Shown here piece by piece: positions 25,744-34,942 of a stretch of DNA of 64,000 bases (positions are counted from its first letter, which is position 1; each line of letters opens with the position of its first letter). The DNA is from Flavobacterium sp. MK4S-17 (lineage in GTDB: Bacteria; Bacteroidota; Bacteroidia; Flavobacteriales; Flavobacteriaceae): the NCBI RefSeq assembly GCF_009848495.1, contig NZ_WWEP01000028.1, positions 1-64,000 on the forward strand. Reading direction: 5' to 3'. Below the pieces are notes generated by a model. It was not told where the DNA came from. It searched no databases and saw nothing but the letters and a program-made list of their open reading frames with translations. The position numbers and the translations under genes were made by a program.

Positions 25744-25758
25744 AATTTTATTAAAATT
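25744..25758. repeat. AT-rich dyad AATTTTA-T-TAAAATT
   Basis: A 7-bp inverted repeat around one base, 14 bp upstream of the DUF255 protein start, nearly identical to the dyad at 14211-14225. Significance uncertain. Confidence 0.3.
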
Positions 25759-25771
25759 TTGAACTTGAATT

Positions 25772-27811
25772 ATGAACGAACTCCACCTTGAAACAAGCCC
25801 TTACTTATTACAGCATGCAAAAAATCCTATTTACTGGAAAGCATGGAATGATAAAACACTTGCACTGGCAAAAGAGCAAAACAAGTTAATTGTGCTCAGC
25901 GTGGGGTATTCTGCCTGCCACTGGTGCCACGTTATGGAACATGAAAGTTTTGAAGATGAAGAAGTGGCACTGGTAATGAATGAGCATTATATTTCCATAA
26001 AAGTTGACAGGGAAGAACGCCCTGATATTGACAGTATTTATATGAAAGCTGTACAGTTAATGACCGGGCAGGGCGGCTGGCCTATGAATGTTGTGCTGTT
26101 GCCGGATGGAAAGCCGGTTTGGGGAGGCACTTTCTTCAGGAAAAATAACTGGATAGATGCTTTGCAGCAATTGCAGCAACTATACCAAAACGAGCCTGCT
26201 AAAGTTTATGATTATGCCGAAAAATTACTTTCAGGTATCCAGGCTATGGAACTGGTAAGTGTAGATAATGAGGCTGCTTTACCTACCATGAAGGAATTAG
26301 AAAAACTGGTAACTAAATGGGCTAAAAGTTTCGATAAAGAATATGGAGGCTATGCACGCGCACCAAAATTTATGATGCCCAACAACTATCTTTTTCTTCA
26401 GCGCTATGGTTATCAGACTCAAAATAATGAAATCCTGGATTTTGTAGACCTAACCCTTACCCGTATGGCATGGGGTGGGCTATTTGATACTATTGGCGGC
26501 GGCTTTTCCCGTTACTCTGTGGATATGCGGTGGCATGTGCCGCATTTTGAAAAAATGCTGTATGACAATGGGCAGCTCCTGTCATTATATTCAGAAGCCT
26601 ATAAGCGCACCCAAAAGCCACTTTATAAGGAAGTGGTTGAGAAAACGCATGAATTTATAAAAGCAGAACTTACAATGGAAAACGGGGCGTTTTACAGTGC
26701 ACTTGATGCTGACAGCATAAATGAAGATGGAAAACAGGAGGAAGGCGCTTTTTATGTGTGGCAAAAAGATGAGCTTGAAAGGCTGATTAAAGAAGATTAT
26801 GAAATTTTTTCAGCAGTTTATAATATTAACGAGTTTGGTTATTGGGAGCATAAAAATTACGTACTTATACAAACCCGTCCATTAGAGGAAATTGCAAACA
26901 CATATCACATAACTTTTAAGGAGTTGAAACTCAAAAAACAGGGCTGGGAAAAACTATTATATAACGAACGAAAAAAAAGGCATTCACCCGGGCTTGATGA
27001 TAAAGTGCTAACCTCATGGAATGCGTTAATGCTTAAAGGCTATGCTGATAGCTATAAAGCTTTTCAAAAACAGGAGTATATTAATGCTGCCATAAAAAAC
27101 GCTGAATTTATTGTAAAGGAAATGTGGCATGCTGATGGCTTTTTATGGCGGACTTATAAAAATGATAAAGCAAAAATCAAAGGTTTTCTTGAGGATTACG
27201 CACATACTATAGATGCCTTTATAACACTATATGAAGCTACCCTGCACGAGCAATGGTTACTTTATGCAAAGCAACTGGCCGATTATTGCCTGGATAATTT
27301 TTATGATGAGAAAAAACAGTTTTTTGCTTACAACCAGGTTAATGAAAAAGCATTGATAGCCGCACATTATGAAACCGAAGATAATGTTATTCCCGCTTCA
27401 AACTCTGTAATGGCTAATGCATTATTTAAACTGAGCATATTATTTGAAAACAGCCATTATGAAATTAGGGCTAAAAACATGCTGCGGCTTATAACTCCTA
27501 ATTTTGATTATGCTTCTGCTTTTTCAAACTGGCTTAACCTTTGGTTAAATTTTTCCGGCCAAAACAGGGAACTGGCTATATGCGGCACAAATGCAGCCGA
27601 GGCTGCCAAACAAATCAACAGCCTATATATACCTCATGTATTATTAGCCGGATGTACCGGGAAATCACCCATACCTTTTTTAAAAGGCCGCTTTGTTAAA
27701 AATAGTTTAATGTTTTATGTTTGTAAGAATAAGGCTTGTAATTTGCCTGTTTATGATGCTGATGAAGCTGTAAAACAATTAAAAATAAATATTGAACAGA
27801 ATGAATTTTAA
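25772..27811 (+). CDS. Thioredoxin-domain/DUF255 protein (YyaL, SSP411 family)
   Basis: A 679-residue cytoplasmic protein with two parts. The first 160 residues are a thioredoxin-like DUF255 domain with the typical start LHLETSPYLLQHAKNPI and the redox-like motif GYSACHWCHVMEHESF. The remainder is an alpha/alpha toroid resembling N-acylglucosamine 2-epimerase or glycosidase folds (DTIGGGFSRYSVD, WHVPHFEKMLYDNGQLL, DADSINEDGKQEEGAFYVW). Length is typical. The biochemical role of the family is not settled. Its stop overlaps the MscS start by 11 bp. Confidence 0.92.
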   Translation: MNELHLETSPYLLQHAKNPIYWKAWNDKTLALAKEQNKLIVLSVGYSACHWCHVMEHESFEDEEVALVMNEHYISIKVDREERPDIDSIYMKAVQLMTGQGGWPMNVVLLPDGKPVWGGTFFRKNNWIDALQQLQQLYQNEPAKVYDYAEKLLSGIQAMELVSVDNEAALPTMKELEKLVTKWAKSFDKEYGGYARAPKFMMPNNYLFLQRYGYQTQNNEILDFVDLTLTRMAWGGLFDTIGGGFSRYSVDMRWHVPHFEKMLYDNGQLLSLYSEAYKRTQKPLYKEVVEKTHEFIKAELTMENGAFYSALDADSINEDGKQEEGAFYVWQKDELERLIKEDYEIFSAVYNINEFGYWEHKNYVLIQTRPLEEIANTYHITFKELKLKKQGWEKLLYNERKKRHSPGLDDKVLTSWNALMLKGYADSYKAFQKQEYINAAIKNAEFIVKEMWHADGFLWRTYKNDKAKIKGFLEDYAHTIDAFITLYEATLHEQWLLYAKQLADYCLDNFYDEKKQFFAYNQVNEKALIAAHYETEDNVIPASNSVMANALFKLSILFENSHYEIRAKNMLRLITPNFDYASAFSNWLNLWLNFSGQNRELAICGTNAAEAAKQINSLYIPHVLLAGCTGKSPIPFLKGRFVKNSLMFYVCKNKACNLPVYDADEAVKQLKINIEQNEF

Positions 27812-28643
27812 CGACTACATTGAAGGGCTGCAAAATTATTTTATAACGTTTTTACCCAACCTGATTAAAGCTGTACTTATTTTAATTGCGGGGATTTTTA
27901 TCATTAAGTTTTTCCGATGGTTCATGAAACGCATGATGGTGCGCAGGGAAGATATGGACCCAACGCTCATTAAGTTTTTAATGGATATATTTACATGGGT
28001 TTTAAGGGTGTTGTTATTTATAATGGTAGTTGGTGCACTGGGTATAGAAACCTCTGCATTTGTAGCTGTAATAGGTGCCGCAGGCCTTGCAATAGGCCTG
28101 TCATTGCAGGGTTCATTATCCAACTTTGCAGGAGGTATATTAATAATACTTTTCAAGCCATTCCGTGTTGGCCATTATATTGAAGTGCAGGGCGAAGGCG
28201 GTACAGTTGTCGAAATACAAATTCTTTACACCAAACTGCTTACCCCTAACAATCAGGTAGTGTTTATACCTAACGGTGCATTATCTAACGGCAATATTAA
28301 AAATTACTCCAAAGAACCTTTGCGTAAAGCAGAGTTTATTATAGGGGTTGGGTACAACAGCAATATTGAACACGTAAAAAGCGTTTTAACCCGTGTAATT
28401 GAAAAAGACCCAAAAATACTTAAAGATCCTGCCCCGGTTATAAGGATAAAAGACCTTGCCGACAATTCCGTTAATTTTCAGGTTTTTGTATGGGCTACCA
28501 ATGAGGATTTCTGGCAAATGTTTTCTGACATAAAAGAAAACACCAAAATTGAATTTGACAAAGAAGGCATTGAAATACCTTTCCCTCAGCGCGATATCAT
28601 AATAAAAAATACTGACGGTAAAAATGTACTGTCGCAACAGTAA
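27801..28643 (+). CDS. Small-conductance mechanosensitive channel (MscS family)
   Basis: A 280-residue inner-membrane channel that opens under membrane tension to release solutes during osmotic downshock. Three N-terminal helices (YFITFLPNLIKAVLILIAGI, ILFIMVVGAL and the pore helix) are followed by the signature GAAGLAIGLSLQGSLSNFAG and GILIILFKPFRVGHYIEVQ, then the soluble beta and C-terminal domains (VFIPNGALSNGNIKNYS). I chose ATG 27801 over the in-frame TTG at 27792. It overlaps the upstream gene by 11 bp, so it is probably co-expressed with it. It converges with tsaB, 11 bp away. Confidence 0.93.
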   Translation: MNFNDYIEGLQNYFITFLPNLIKAVLILIAGIFIIKFFRWFMKRMMVRREDMDPTLIKFLMDIFTWVLRVLLFIMVVGALGIETSAFVAVIGAAGLAIGLSLQGSLSNFAGGILIILFKPFRVGHYIEVQGEGGTVVEIQILYTKLLTPNNQVVFIPNGALSNGNIKNYSKEPLRKAEFIIGVGYNSNIEHVKSVLTRVIEKDPKILKDPAPVIRIKDLADNSVNFQVFVWATNEDFWQMFSDIKENTKIEFDKEGIEIPFPQRDIIIKNTDGKNVLSQQ

Positions 28644-28654
28644 CAAGCTAATCG

Positions 28655-29314
28655 CTATTTACCGGCTATAAAATCTTTTAAATAATAAGGTTCAAAATAA
28701 GCGACATCAACAGTGTCGCTTATTTTATATTTTAGATAAGATAACTCAGCCATCTGGGCAGTAGAAGGATATATAACATCATCATGATATATAAACCTGC
28801 TGTCAAAAAGTAATTCTTTGCATTTTAAGGCTCCATCGCCCACAAGGTGTATTTTACCTGTTGTTTCAGTAAAAGAACTCTCTGTTATTACTTCAGCCTG
28901 TGTAGCTCTCAACTGTCTATAATCGCTTGTATATATGGCACTGTAAACCTCCATGCGCCTGGCGTCTATCATAGGTATAATAACCCCGTCGTTTACTGAA
29001 ATTTTACGGGCAAGAAGTTCCAGGGTATCAATAGCAATAAGCGGAATATTCAATGCATAGCATAAACCTTTCGCGGCTGAAACACCAATACGCAAACCCG
29101 TGTAAGAACCGGGGCCCTTACTTACAGCCACCGCACTAAGGTCACTGTAGGCTAAGCCTGCTTCTTTAAAAACTTCATCTATAAAAACGTGTAACTTTTC
29201 GGCATGGGTATATCCCTGCCCCGCATATTCTTTCAGGCTTACAGTATCCCCGTTTTTAGATAATGAAACCGAACAGTTTTTAGTTGCTGTTTCTATATTA
29301 AGTATAAAGCCCAT
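28655..29314 (-). CDS. tsaB: tRNA threonylcarbamoyladenosine biosynthesis protein TsaB
   Basis: A 219-residue ASKHA-fold protein that partners TsaD in making t6A37 on ANN-decoding tRNAs. Conserved segments are ILNIETATKNCSVSL, GQGYTHAEKLHVFID, VAVSKGPGSYTGLRIGVSAA and PMIDARRMEVYSA. Length is typical. It lies 24 bp after hlyD on the same strand as the last gene of the tolC-hlyD-tsaB run, so expression of a tRNA-modification gene may depend on an efflux-operon promoter. Confidence 0.94.
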   Translation of the reverse strand: MGFILNIETATKNCSVSLSKNGDTVSLKEYAGQGYTHAEKLHVFIDEVFKEAGLAYSDLSAVAVSKGPGSYTGLRIGVSAAKGLCYALNIPLIAIDTLELLARKISVNDGVIIPMIDARRMEVYSAIYTSDYRQLRATQAEVITESSFTETTGKIHLVGDGALKCKELLFDSRFIYHDDVIYPSTAQMAELSYLKYKISDTVDVAYFEPYYLKDFIAGK

Positions 29315-29338
29315 TAACTTGTTTCTGTCTTCTAAACC

Positions 29339-30622
29339 TTATTGCTTGGATTTTACTTTTACAATATCATCCGGGTTAAGTTCTCGTGTTACGGTTGTAT
29401 AAGGGCCTGTAATAACCACATCGCCTTTTTTCAGCCCTTTTACCACCTCTATATTAGTGTCATCCTGTATGCCTGTAGTAATTGGCTTTAAAACTGCCTT
29501 ATTACCTTCTTTTACAAAAACACACTCAAACCTTTTATCTGTTACACCTGTTTTTTGTTCTTTTTCTTTTTGCTCAAGCTCTTTAACAACATCTCTTTTA
29601 ACGGAGGTAGTATCTGACTTTACCACTACTGCACTGATTGGAACTGCAAGTATATTTTCTTTTCTTTCGGTTATAATATCAACAGTTGCAGTCATTCCCG
29701 GCCTGAAAGGAGAATAATTAGATGGCTTGCCTTTCATCATATCTTCGTAAGACTCTTTAAGTATCCTTACTTTAACTTTAAAGTTGGTAACCTGGTCTGC
29801 AGTAAGGTCACTGCTGGCGGAATTGGATATACTGGTAACTTCTCCTTTAAATTTCCTTTTCAGGTAAGCATCAACCTCAATATCCGCTTCATCACCAATT
29901 TCAATTTTTACAATATCATTCTCGTTAACATCAACTTCCACTTCCATATTATTAAGGTTTGCCACCCTTAATATTTCGGTACCAGCCATTTGCTGTGTAC
30001 CTACCACACGTTCGCCAAGTTCTGCATCCAGCCTTGATATGGTACCATCTACAGGAGAATATATGGTTGTCCTGTTCAGGTTGTCGCTTGCTTCACTCAC
30101 TGTAGCAGCAGCGCTTTGAACACTAAAGTAAGCCGATTGGCGTGAGGCCTGGGCCACCTCATAAGCAGATATAATTTTATCCCATTCGGATTTAGATATA
30201 ACGCCTTTATCAAACAGGGCCTTGTTCCGGTTATAATTCGCCTTGGCCTCTTTAAGTTGTGCTTCTGCCTGGTTAAGCCCGGCTTTTGCTGTTGAAAGTG
30301 CTGCGGCACTCCTGTTTACACCCGATTCATACAAATCCGGGTTAATTTTTACCAATAGGTCGCCTTTTTTTATAGCCTGCCCTTCCTTAACCGGCAGCTG
30401 TATTATTTCACCCGATACTTCAGAAGATATTTTAACTTCCACCTCCGGCTGTACCTTTCCTGTGGCAGAAACCGTTTCAACCAGTGTAATTTCTTTTACC
30501 TGTTGTGTTTCAACTTCTTTTCCTTCATCTTTTTTACCTATTACTCCACTTTTGCTAAGTACTATAAGTAAAATAATTACAACTACGACTCCGCTTAATA
30601 AATATATATTCCTTTTTGACAT
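29339..30622 (-). CDS. Efflux periplasmic adaptor (HlyD/MacA type)
   Basis: A 427-residue membrane-fusion protein. It has an N-terminal anchor (IYLLSGVVVVIILLIVL), a first lipoyl half (VKISSEVSGEIIQLPVKEGQ), a long alpha-hairpin with coiled coil (about residues 100-195), a second lipoyl half (TIYSPVDGTISRLDAELGE), then beta-barrel and membrane-proximal domains ending LKKGDVVITG. It would link an inner-membrane transporter to the adjacent TolC protein. No transporter gene (MacB-like or RND) is present in this cluster, so the partner must be encoded elsewhere. Confidence 0.92.
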   Translation of the reverse strand: MSKRNIYLLSGVVVVIILLIVLSKSGVIGKKDEGKEVETQQVKEITLVETVSATGKVQPEVEVKISSEVSGEIIQLPVKEGQAIKKGDLLVKINPDLYESGVNRSAAALSTAKAGLNQAEAQLKEAKANYNRNKALFDKGVISKSEWDKIISAYEVAQASRQSAYFSVQSAAATVSEASDNLNRTTIYSPVDGTISRLDAELGERVVGTQQMAGTEILRVANLNNMEVEVDVNENDIVKIEIGDEADIEVDAYLKRKFKGEVTSISNSASSDLTADQVTNFKVKVRILKESYEDMMKGKPSNYSPFRPGMTATVDIITERKENILAVPISAVVVKSDTTSVKRDVVKELEQKEKEQKTGVTDKRFECVFVKEGNKAVLKPITTGIQDDTNIEVVKGLKKGDVVITGPYTTVTRELNPDDIVKVKSKQ

Positions 30623-30624
30623 AG

Positions 30625-31959
30625 CTATGGTTTTTCAATAATTGGTATACCGAAATAAAATTCTAAAATCTTTATCCTGAAAATTAAGTCATATTTTGTG
30701 CGCAATACTTCTGATTGTGCGTTTACGGCAAGGGTTTGTGCCTGGTTCAGGTCAAAAACATTAATAAGCCCCTCCTCATAACGCGCCTGTGCATACGTAA
30801 GTGCCTGCTTTCTTGCCTCAGAAGCCGAAACAGCAGCATCATAAGCCTTTTGCGCTCCCTGTACATCTGTATAGGCAGTATAAACATTTCTTTCAAGGTC
30901 AAGCTCCTGCTGCTCCAATGCAAGTTTAGACCTTTCAAAAGCCACTTTGGAGCGCTGTACATTATTGCGGGTACTTAAACCGTTAAGTATCGGGATGCTT
31001 AGCTGGAAGCCCAATGTGTGCCCTTTATAATCCCACAACTGGTCCCAAAAAGGATAAGGCAGTAATGAAGTTACCCTAGAATCGAGATTATAAAAACCTG
31101 AAAGTGTCGGCTGATATGCACCTCTGGCTACTTTAACATCCTGTTCCGCAACATCACGGTTGGCTTCAGCCAGTTTTATTTCTGTCCTTAAAGTACGTGC
31201 CTTATCATAAACCGACTTAGGGGTTTCAGCCATCACCTCGCTTAATTCCGCCTCATATTCCTCATCGGCTATATCAAAATTGGCAAAATCTTCCAGTTGT
31301 AATAACTGCGCAAGGCTTAGTTTGGAAATCAGCAACTGGTTTTCTGCAGCCACCACCCTTTGGTTATCGGCTGCAACGGTCGCCTCAATATCCAAAAGGT
31401 CGCCTTTTGGCACCATACCGCCATCCACAAGCTGCTGGGTACGGTTAAATTGCTTAGTATCTATTTGCAGTTGTTCCTGCTGTACCTTTAAGTTTTCTTT
31501 ATTGAATAATATCTGCAAAAAAGCATTTGCCACGTTAAGGGAAACATCTTCCCTAATTTTTTGCAATTGGTACTGGCTTGCTAAAACAGCCATTCTTGAC
31601 CTGCGGAGCTGTGCCAGGTTTTGAAGCCCCTTAAACAAATCTATACGTGCACTTATACCTGCATTAGTAAAACGTGTGTTCTGCTCCTGGTTAACGTTGG
31701 TTATGGGGTTGGGGCTCAAACCCATGCTCCAGCCATGTGTAATATTTGCATTGGCAGAGGGTAAAAATGCACCCCATGCATCTTTTTTACTGATTTCTGA
31801 TAACTGAAGGTCAAGTTCAGACTGGCGTACTGAAATATTGTTTTGCATTGCATATTCCACGCACTCGCGCAGCGTCCATTTTTTTTGCTGTGCCTGCAAC
31901 TGCACCGCAAAAAGGCTTAAATACACAAATAAGAGTAATGCAACCGGTTTGCTTCTCAT
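30625..31959 (-). CDS. TolC-family outer-membrane efflux protein
   Basis: A 444-residue outer-membrane channel. I start it at the ATG at 31959, which gives a clean signal peptide (KPVALLLFVYLSLFAVQLQAQ) and lies 24 bp after a consensus -7 box; the longer reading from 32028 would begin upstream of that box. Two OEP repeats form the tunnel: WTLRECVEYAMQNNISVRQ with the following coiled helices, and the second half from about residue 250. The C-terminal SEVLRTKYDLIFRIKILEFYF motif is typical. It starts the tolC-hlyD-tsaB run with a 2-bp gap to hlyD. Confidence 0.92.
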   Translation of the reverse strand: MRSKPVALLLFVYLSLFAVQLQAQQKKWTLRECVEYAMQNNISVRQSELDLQLSEISKKDAWGAFLPSANANITHGWSMGLSPNPITNVNQEQNTRFTNAGISARIDLFKGLQNLAQLRRSRMAVLASQYQLQKIREDVSLNVANAFLQILFNKENLKVQQEQLQIDTKQFNRTQQLVDGGMVPKGDLLDIEATVAADNQRVVAAENQLLISKLSLAQLLQLEDFANFDIADEEYEAELSEVMAETPKSVYDKARTLRTEIKLAEANRDVAEQDVKVARGAYQPTLSGFYNLDSRVTSLLPYPFWDQLWDYKGHTLGFQLSIPILNGLSTRNNVQRSKVAFERSKLALEQQELDLERNVYTAYTDVQGAQKAYDAAVSASEARKQALTYAQARYEEGLINVFDLNQAQTLAVNAQSEVLRTKYDLIFRIKILEFYFGIPIIEKP

Positions 31960-31982
31960 ATTGGTTAATAAAGGTTTTTTTA

Positions 31983-32009
31983 CAAAGTTATTTAAATATT
32001 CCAAACAAA
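31983..32009 (-). promoter_or_regulatory. Probable promoter of tolC-hlyD-tsaB
   Basis: Minus-strand TAACTTTG (31990-31983), an exact TAnnTTTG match, preceded by TTTG at 32009-32006 with a 15-bp spacer, slightly short of the usual 17-23. Confidence 0.5.
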
Positions 32010-32098
32010 GGAATTTAATTGTACCCATTAGACACTATACACTGTTTTTTGTTACAATTTATATACTACATTTACTGCGATTTTTGCACAATAAATGT

Positions 32099-33499
32099 AT
32101 GAAACGTATAGCATTATCCTGCCTGCTGTTTATGCTAACAGCAGTATTTATTACCGGCTGCTCTACAGCGAAGCGCATAGAAGCCCTTAAGCCGGAACCT
32201 TCAGACAACGCTCCTGTTGTATATGAAACCTCTACCTCTTTTATAAATGTTCCTGTTACCATAACACTGGGCGATATTGAAACACAGTTAAATAAATTCC
32301 TTAGCGGACTGATTTATGAGGATAAGGATATTAATGATGATAATATTGCCATGAAAGTGTGGAAAACAGCACCTATAAAATTTACCGAAACAAAGGGCAG
32401 GCTGCAAACAGTTGTTCCCATTAAAGTAACGGCAAACGTAAAATATGGGGCATCTGCGCTTGGTATAAGCCTGTATGACACCCGAGAGGTAAACCTTGAT
32501 GCTGTAGTAACGTTTAATAGCAAAGTGGGCTTATCCAACTGGAAGATGACTACTGTTACCTCAATTGAATCTCTTGAATGGAAGGAAAGCCCTACGGTTA
32601 CAGTAGGCGGAAAAAAAATAGCCATTACTTACCTTATAAACCCTGCCGTAAAGCTGTTTAAATCACAAATTGAACAGGAACTGGACAAGGCTATACATAA
32701 GGCTACCGATTTTAAGCCACAGGTTCTTGAAGCACTGCAAACCATCAGCAATCCTTTTATGGCTAATGAACAATATGAAACCTGGTTTAAGCTTAACCCT
32801 GTAGAACTTTATGTTACTGATGCCGTACTTACCAATAAACAGATTACAATGGAAATGGGGCTTAAGTGTACTATGCAGACAATGGTAGGCCAAAAACCGA
32901 AAAGCTCATTTAAAAAAGAAGATGTGGTTTTAAAAGCGGTGAGCAAAATGCCGGATAAGGTAAATGTAAATATTGCCGCTGTTTCAACCTATGCAAGTGC
33001 TTCGGGCATAATTACCAAAAACTTTAAAGGGCAGGAATTCGGTTCTGGTAAAAAAAAGGTAACTGTTCAAAAAGTGGAACTTTGGGGCAAGGAAGGCAAA
33101 ATAATTATTGCACTTGATTTAACAGGCAGTATAAATGGCACTATATACCTTTCGGGCTACCCAAGCTATAACCCCGCCACCAAAGAAATTTATTTTGACC
33201 AGCTGGATTATGTACTGAACACTAAAAGTGTATTACTGAAAACAGCCAACTGGCTGGCCGAAGGCTACATACTTAAAAAAATTGAAGAAAGCTGCCGCTA
33301 TTCCATAAAGGATAACCTTGAAGAAGGCAGGAAAAACCTGATGCCGTATATAAGCAATTATTCACCAATGGAAGGCATATTTATTAACGGCTCTATAAAC
33401 GAACTGGAGTTTGATAAAGTACAGGTTACCAATAAGGCGATAATTGCCTTTTTAAAAGGCACAGGTAAAATAGACCTGAAAATAAACGGAATGAAATAA
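32099..33499 (+). CDS. DUF4403 family lipoprotein
   Basis: A 466-residue exported protein. The start is ATG 32099: it gives a lipoprotein signal (KRIALSCLLFMLTAVFITGC, lipobox ITGC), while the open frame extends upstream without a signal. The mature region is a repeated alpha/beta structure (TSFINVPVTITLGDIETQLN, LGISLYDTREVNLDAVVTF, KVNVNIAAVSTYASASGI, KTANWLAEGYILKKIEESC) characteristic of DUF4403, a Bacteroidetes/Proteobacteria family related in fold to lipid-binding proteins. No enzyme motif is seen. It is a single-gene unit, convergent with the oxidase-assembly genes. Function unknown. Confidence 0.83.
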   Translation: MKRIALSCLLFMLTAVFITGCSTAKRIEALKPEPSDNAPVVYETSTSFINVPVTITLGDIETQLNKFLSGLIYEDKDINDDNIAMKVWKTAPIKFTETKGRLQTVVPIKVTANVKYGASALGISLYDTREVNLDAVVTFNSKVGLSNWKMTTVTSIESLEWKESPTVTVGGKKIAITYLINPAVKLFKSQIEQELDKAIHKATDFKPQVLEALQTISNPFMANEQYETWFKLNPVELYVTDAVLTNKQITMEMGLKCTMQTMVGQKPKSSFKKEDVVLKAVSKMPDKVNVNIAAVSTYASASGIITKNFKGQEFGSGKKKVTVQKVELWGKEGKIIIALDLTGSINGTIYLSGYPSYNPATKEIYFDQLDYVLNTKSVLLKTANWLAEGYILKKIEESCRYSIKDNLEEGRKNLMPYISNYSPMEGIFINGSINELEFDKVQVTNKAIIAFLKGTGKIDLKINGMK

Positions 33500-33742
33500 T
33501 TATTCTGCTGCTGCCTGGGCTTCTTTTTTCTTTTTGCGCATTTTATATATGGCATAGCCCACAAGCCCTACAAGCAGGTATGGGAAAATCATGAGGTATA
33601 CAATACCATCATTTACCGCTTCGGGTTTAATACCGCTATCACTGCTTTCCAGTGCTGCCCTGCACATAGCACATTGCGCATTGATTGATATGGGCAGTAG
33701 CAAGAAAACTACAAGTGCAAATAAAAACTTCTTCATTATCAT
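33500..33742 (-). CDS. Small exported membrane protein with CxxC motif
   Basis: An 80-residue protein: signal peptide (KKFLFALVVFLLLPISINAQ), then the motif CAMCRAALESSD at the start of the mature region, one transmembrane helix (VYLMIFPYLLVGLVGYAIY) and a short basic tail (KMRKKKKEAQAAAE). The CxxC would face the periplasm. It follows the DUF420 gene by 19 bp at the end of the SCO/DUF420 unit, so a role in copper or heme handling for cytochrome oxidase is plausible but unproven. The stop is immediately next to that of the convergent DUF4403 gene. Confidence 0.8.
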   Translation of the reverse strand: MIMKKFLFALVVFLLLPISINAQCAMCRAALESSDSGIKPEAVNDGIVYLMIFPYLLVGLVGYAIYKMRKKKKEAQAAAE

Positions 33743-33761
33743 TCAGCATTATGCCCTGCAC

Positions 33762-34316
33762 TTAATGTGCGTAGTAAGGCGAAATCATTAAATAAACCAC
33801 TACACCTGTAACGGCAACATACAGCCATAATGGGTAAGTTATACGTGCCAGTTTCCTGTGCCTTTCGAAAGAACCCGTAATAGCCCTTACATAAGTTATA
33901 AGCACAAAAGGTATAATTATTACCGAAAGTAATATATGTGTTATAAGTATAAAGTAATAAACATATCTTATAACACCCTCGCCCCCAAACTTTGTAGAGT
34001 CGGAAGTCATATGGTAAGCTACATACATAGCCAGGAAACATACTGATAAGAAAATGGCAAACTTCATTAGGTTTTCATGCAGCTTTTGCTTTCCCCTCCT
34101 TACAGCCATTACCGAAACCACAAGTACAATTGCAGTAAGCCCGTTTATAGCAGCATATATAGGCGGCAGGAATGAAAGCGGCTTAACATCATAACCCAGC
34201 TTCCTAAGGTTAACCCCAAATAAAAGCGCAACTACTACCGGTATGGCAACAGATAAAATTATTATCCATTTATTATATTTCTTTTCGGCAGCATTGCCGT
34301 TCATTACCTTTTCCAT
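33762..34316 (-). CDS. DUF420 membrane protein (cytochrome oxidase assembly-linked)
   Basis: A 184-residue integral membrane protein with about five helices (WIIILSVAIPVVVALLFGV, YAAINGLTAIVLVVSVMAV, FAIFLSVCFLAMYVAYH, YYFILITHILLSVIIIPFVL, YPLWLYVAVTGVVVYLMI). Conserved His residues follow helix 3 (VAYHMTSDS) and lie in helix 4 (LITHILLS) and in the next loop (ERHRKLARITYP), as in DUF420/CtaM-like proteins that accompany heme-copper oxidases. Its ATG overlaps the SCO stop codon by one base. The exact assembly step is not known from sequence. Confidence 0.88.
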   Translation of the reverse strand: MEKVMNGNAAEKKYNKWIIILSVAIPVVVALLFGVNLRKLGYDVKPLSFLPPIYAAINGLTAIVLVVSVMAVRRGKQKLHENLMKFAIFLSVCFLAMYVAYHMTSDSTKFGGEGVIRYVYYFILITHILLSVIIIPFVLITYVRAITGSFERHRKLARITYPLWLYVAVTGVVVYLMISPYYAH

Positions 34317-34942
34317 TATTCTTCAAGTAACTTTTTTATATCTTCTTTTATAGCCTGCACACCACTGTCTTCAAGGCCGTCATAATACAGTATAGGATTA
34401 CCGAATTTGTCTTTCCTGCAGCGTATTTTGCCTTCTTTATCTATAAGCGCAAATAGCCCCGAGTGTTCAAAGCCACCGGCAACATTTTTATTTTCACCTG
34501 CATAAAGGTTAAAACCTTTTTGTGCAAGGCTGTATATGTAATCCTTATCCCCTGTTAAAAAATGCCAGTTATAATGCTTTACACCCAAAAGCTCGGCATG
34601 CTCCTTAAGCACCTGCGGAGTATCATATTCCGGGTTAATGGTAATTGACGCTATCCCGAATTCAGGGTTGCCGTAAAACTCTTTTTGCAGCAACAGCATA
34701 TTCTGGTTCATTTTTGGGCATATGGTTGGGCAGGTAGTAAAAAAGAACTCTACCACATAAACTTTACCAAGGTAATCTTTATCCGAAATTTTCTTTCCGT
34801 TTTGGTCAGTCAGCTCAAATGAAGGCACAGGGCCAATTTCAACAAGGTCTGATTTTTGGAATTTTGCTACAATTTTAGGCACTGCCCAAATACCAAAAAG
34901 CAGCACTATAAAAGATATCCCGATGTATGATTTATTCTTCAT
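34316..34942 (-). CDS. SCO1/SenC family copper chaperone
   Basis: A 208-residue membrane-anchored thioredoxin-fold protein that delivers copper to, or reduces, the CuA site of cytochrome c oxidase subunit II. It has an N-terminal anchor (YIGISFIVLLFGIWAVP), the copper motif FFTTCPTICPKMNQN (CxxxC), and the distal His ligand in GGFEHSGLFALID. Length is standard. It overlaps both neighbours by one base (TAATG at each junction), forming a tightly coupled trio with the upstream Cys-less homologue and the DUF420 gene. Confidence 0.94.
   Translation of the reverse strand: MKNKSYIGISFIVLLFGIWAVPKIVAKFQKSDLVEIGPVPSFELTDQNGKKISDKDYLGKVYVVEFFFTTCPTICPKMNQNMLLLQKEFYGNPEFGIASITINPEYDTPQVLKEHAELLGVKHYNWHFLTGDKDYIYSLAQKGFNLYAGENKNVAGGFEHSGLFALIDKEGKIRCRKDKFGNPILYYDGLEDSGVQAIKEDIKKLLEE

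Noticed and set aside
31838..32098. N-terminal extension of the DUF4403 protein
   Set aside because: The frame is open upstream, but the lipoprotein signal begins at 32099, and the extension overlaps the divergent tolC gene and its promoter.
33739..34041. 100-residue minus-strand open frame
   Set aside because: Out-of-frame reading within the DUF420 gene; Cys/Tyr-rich shadow.
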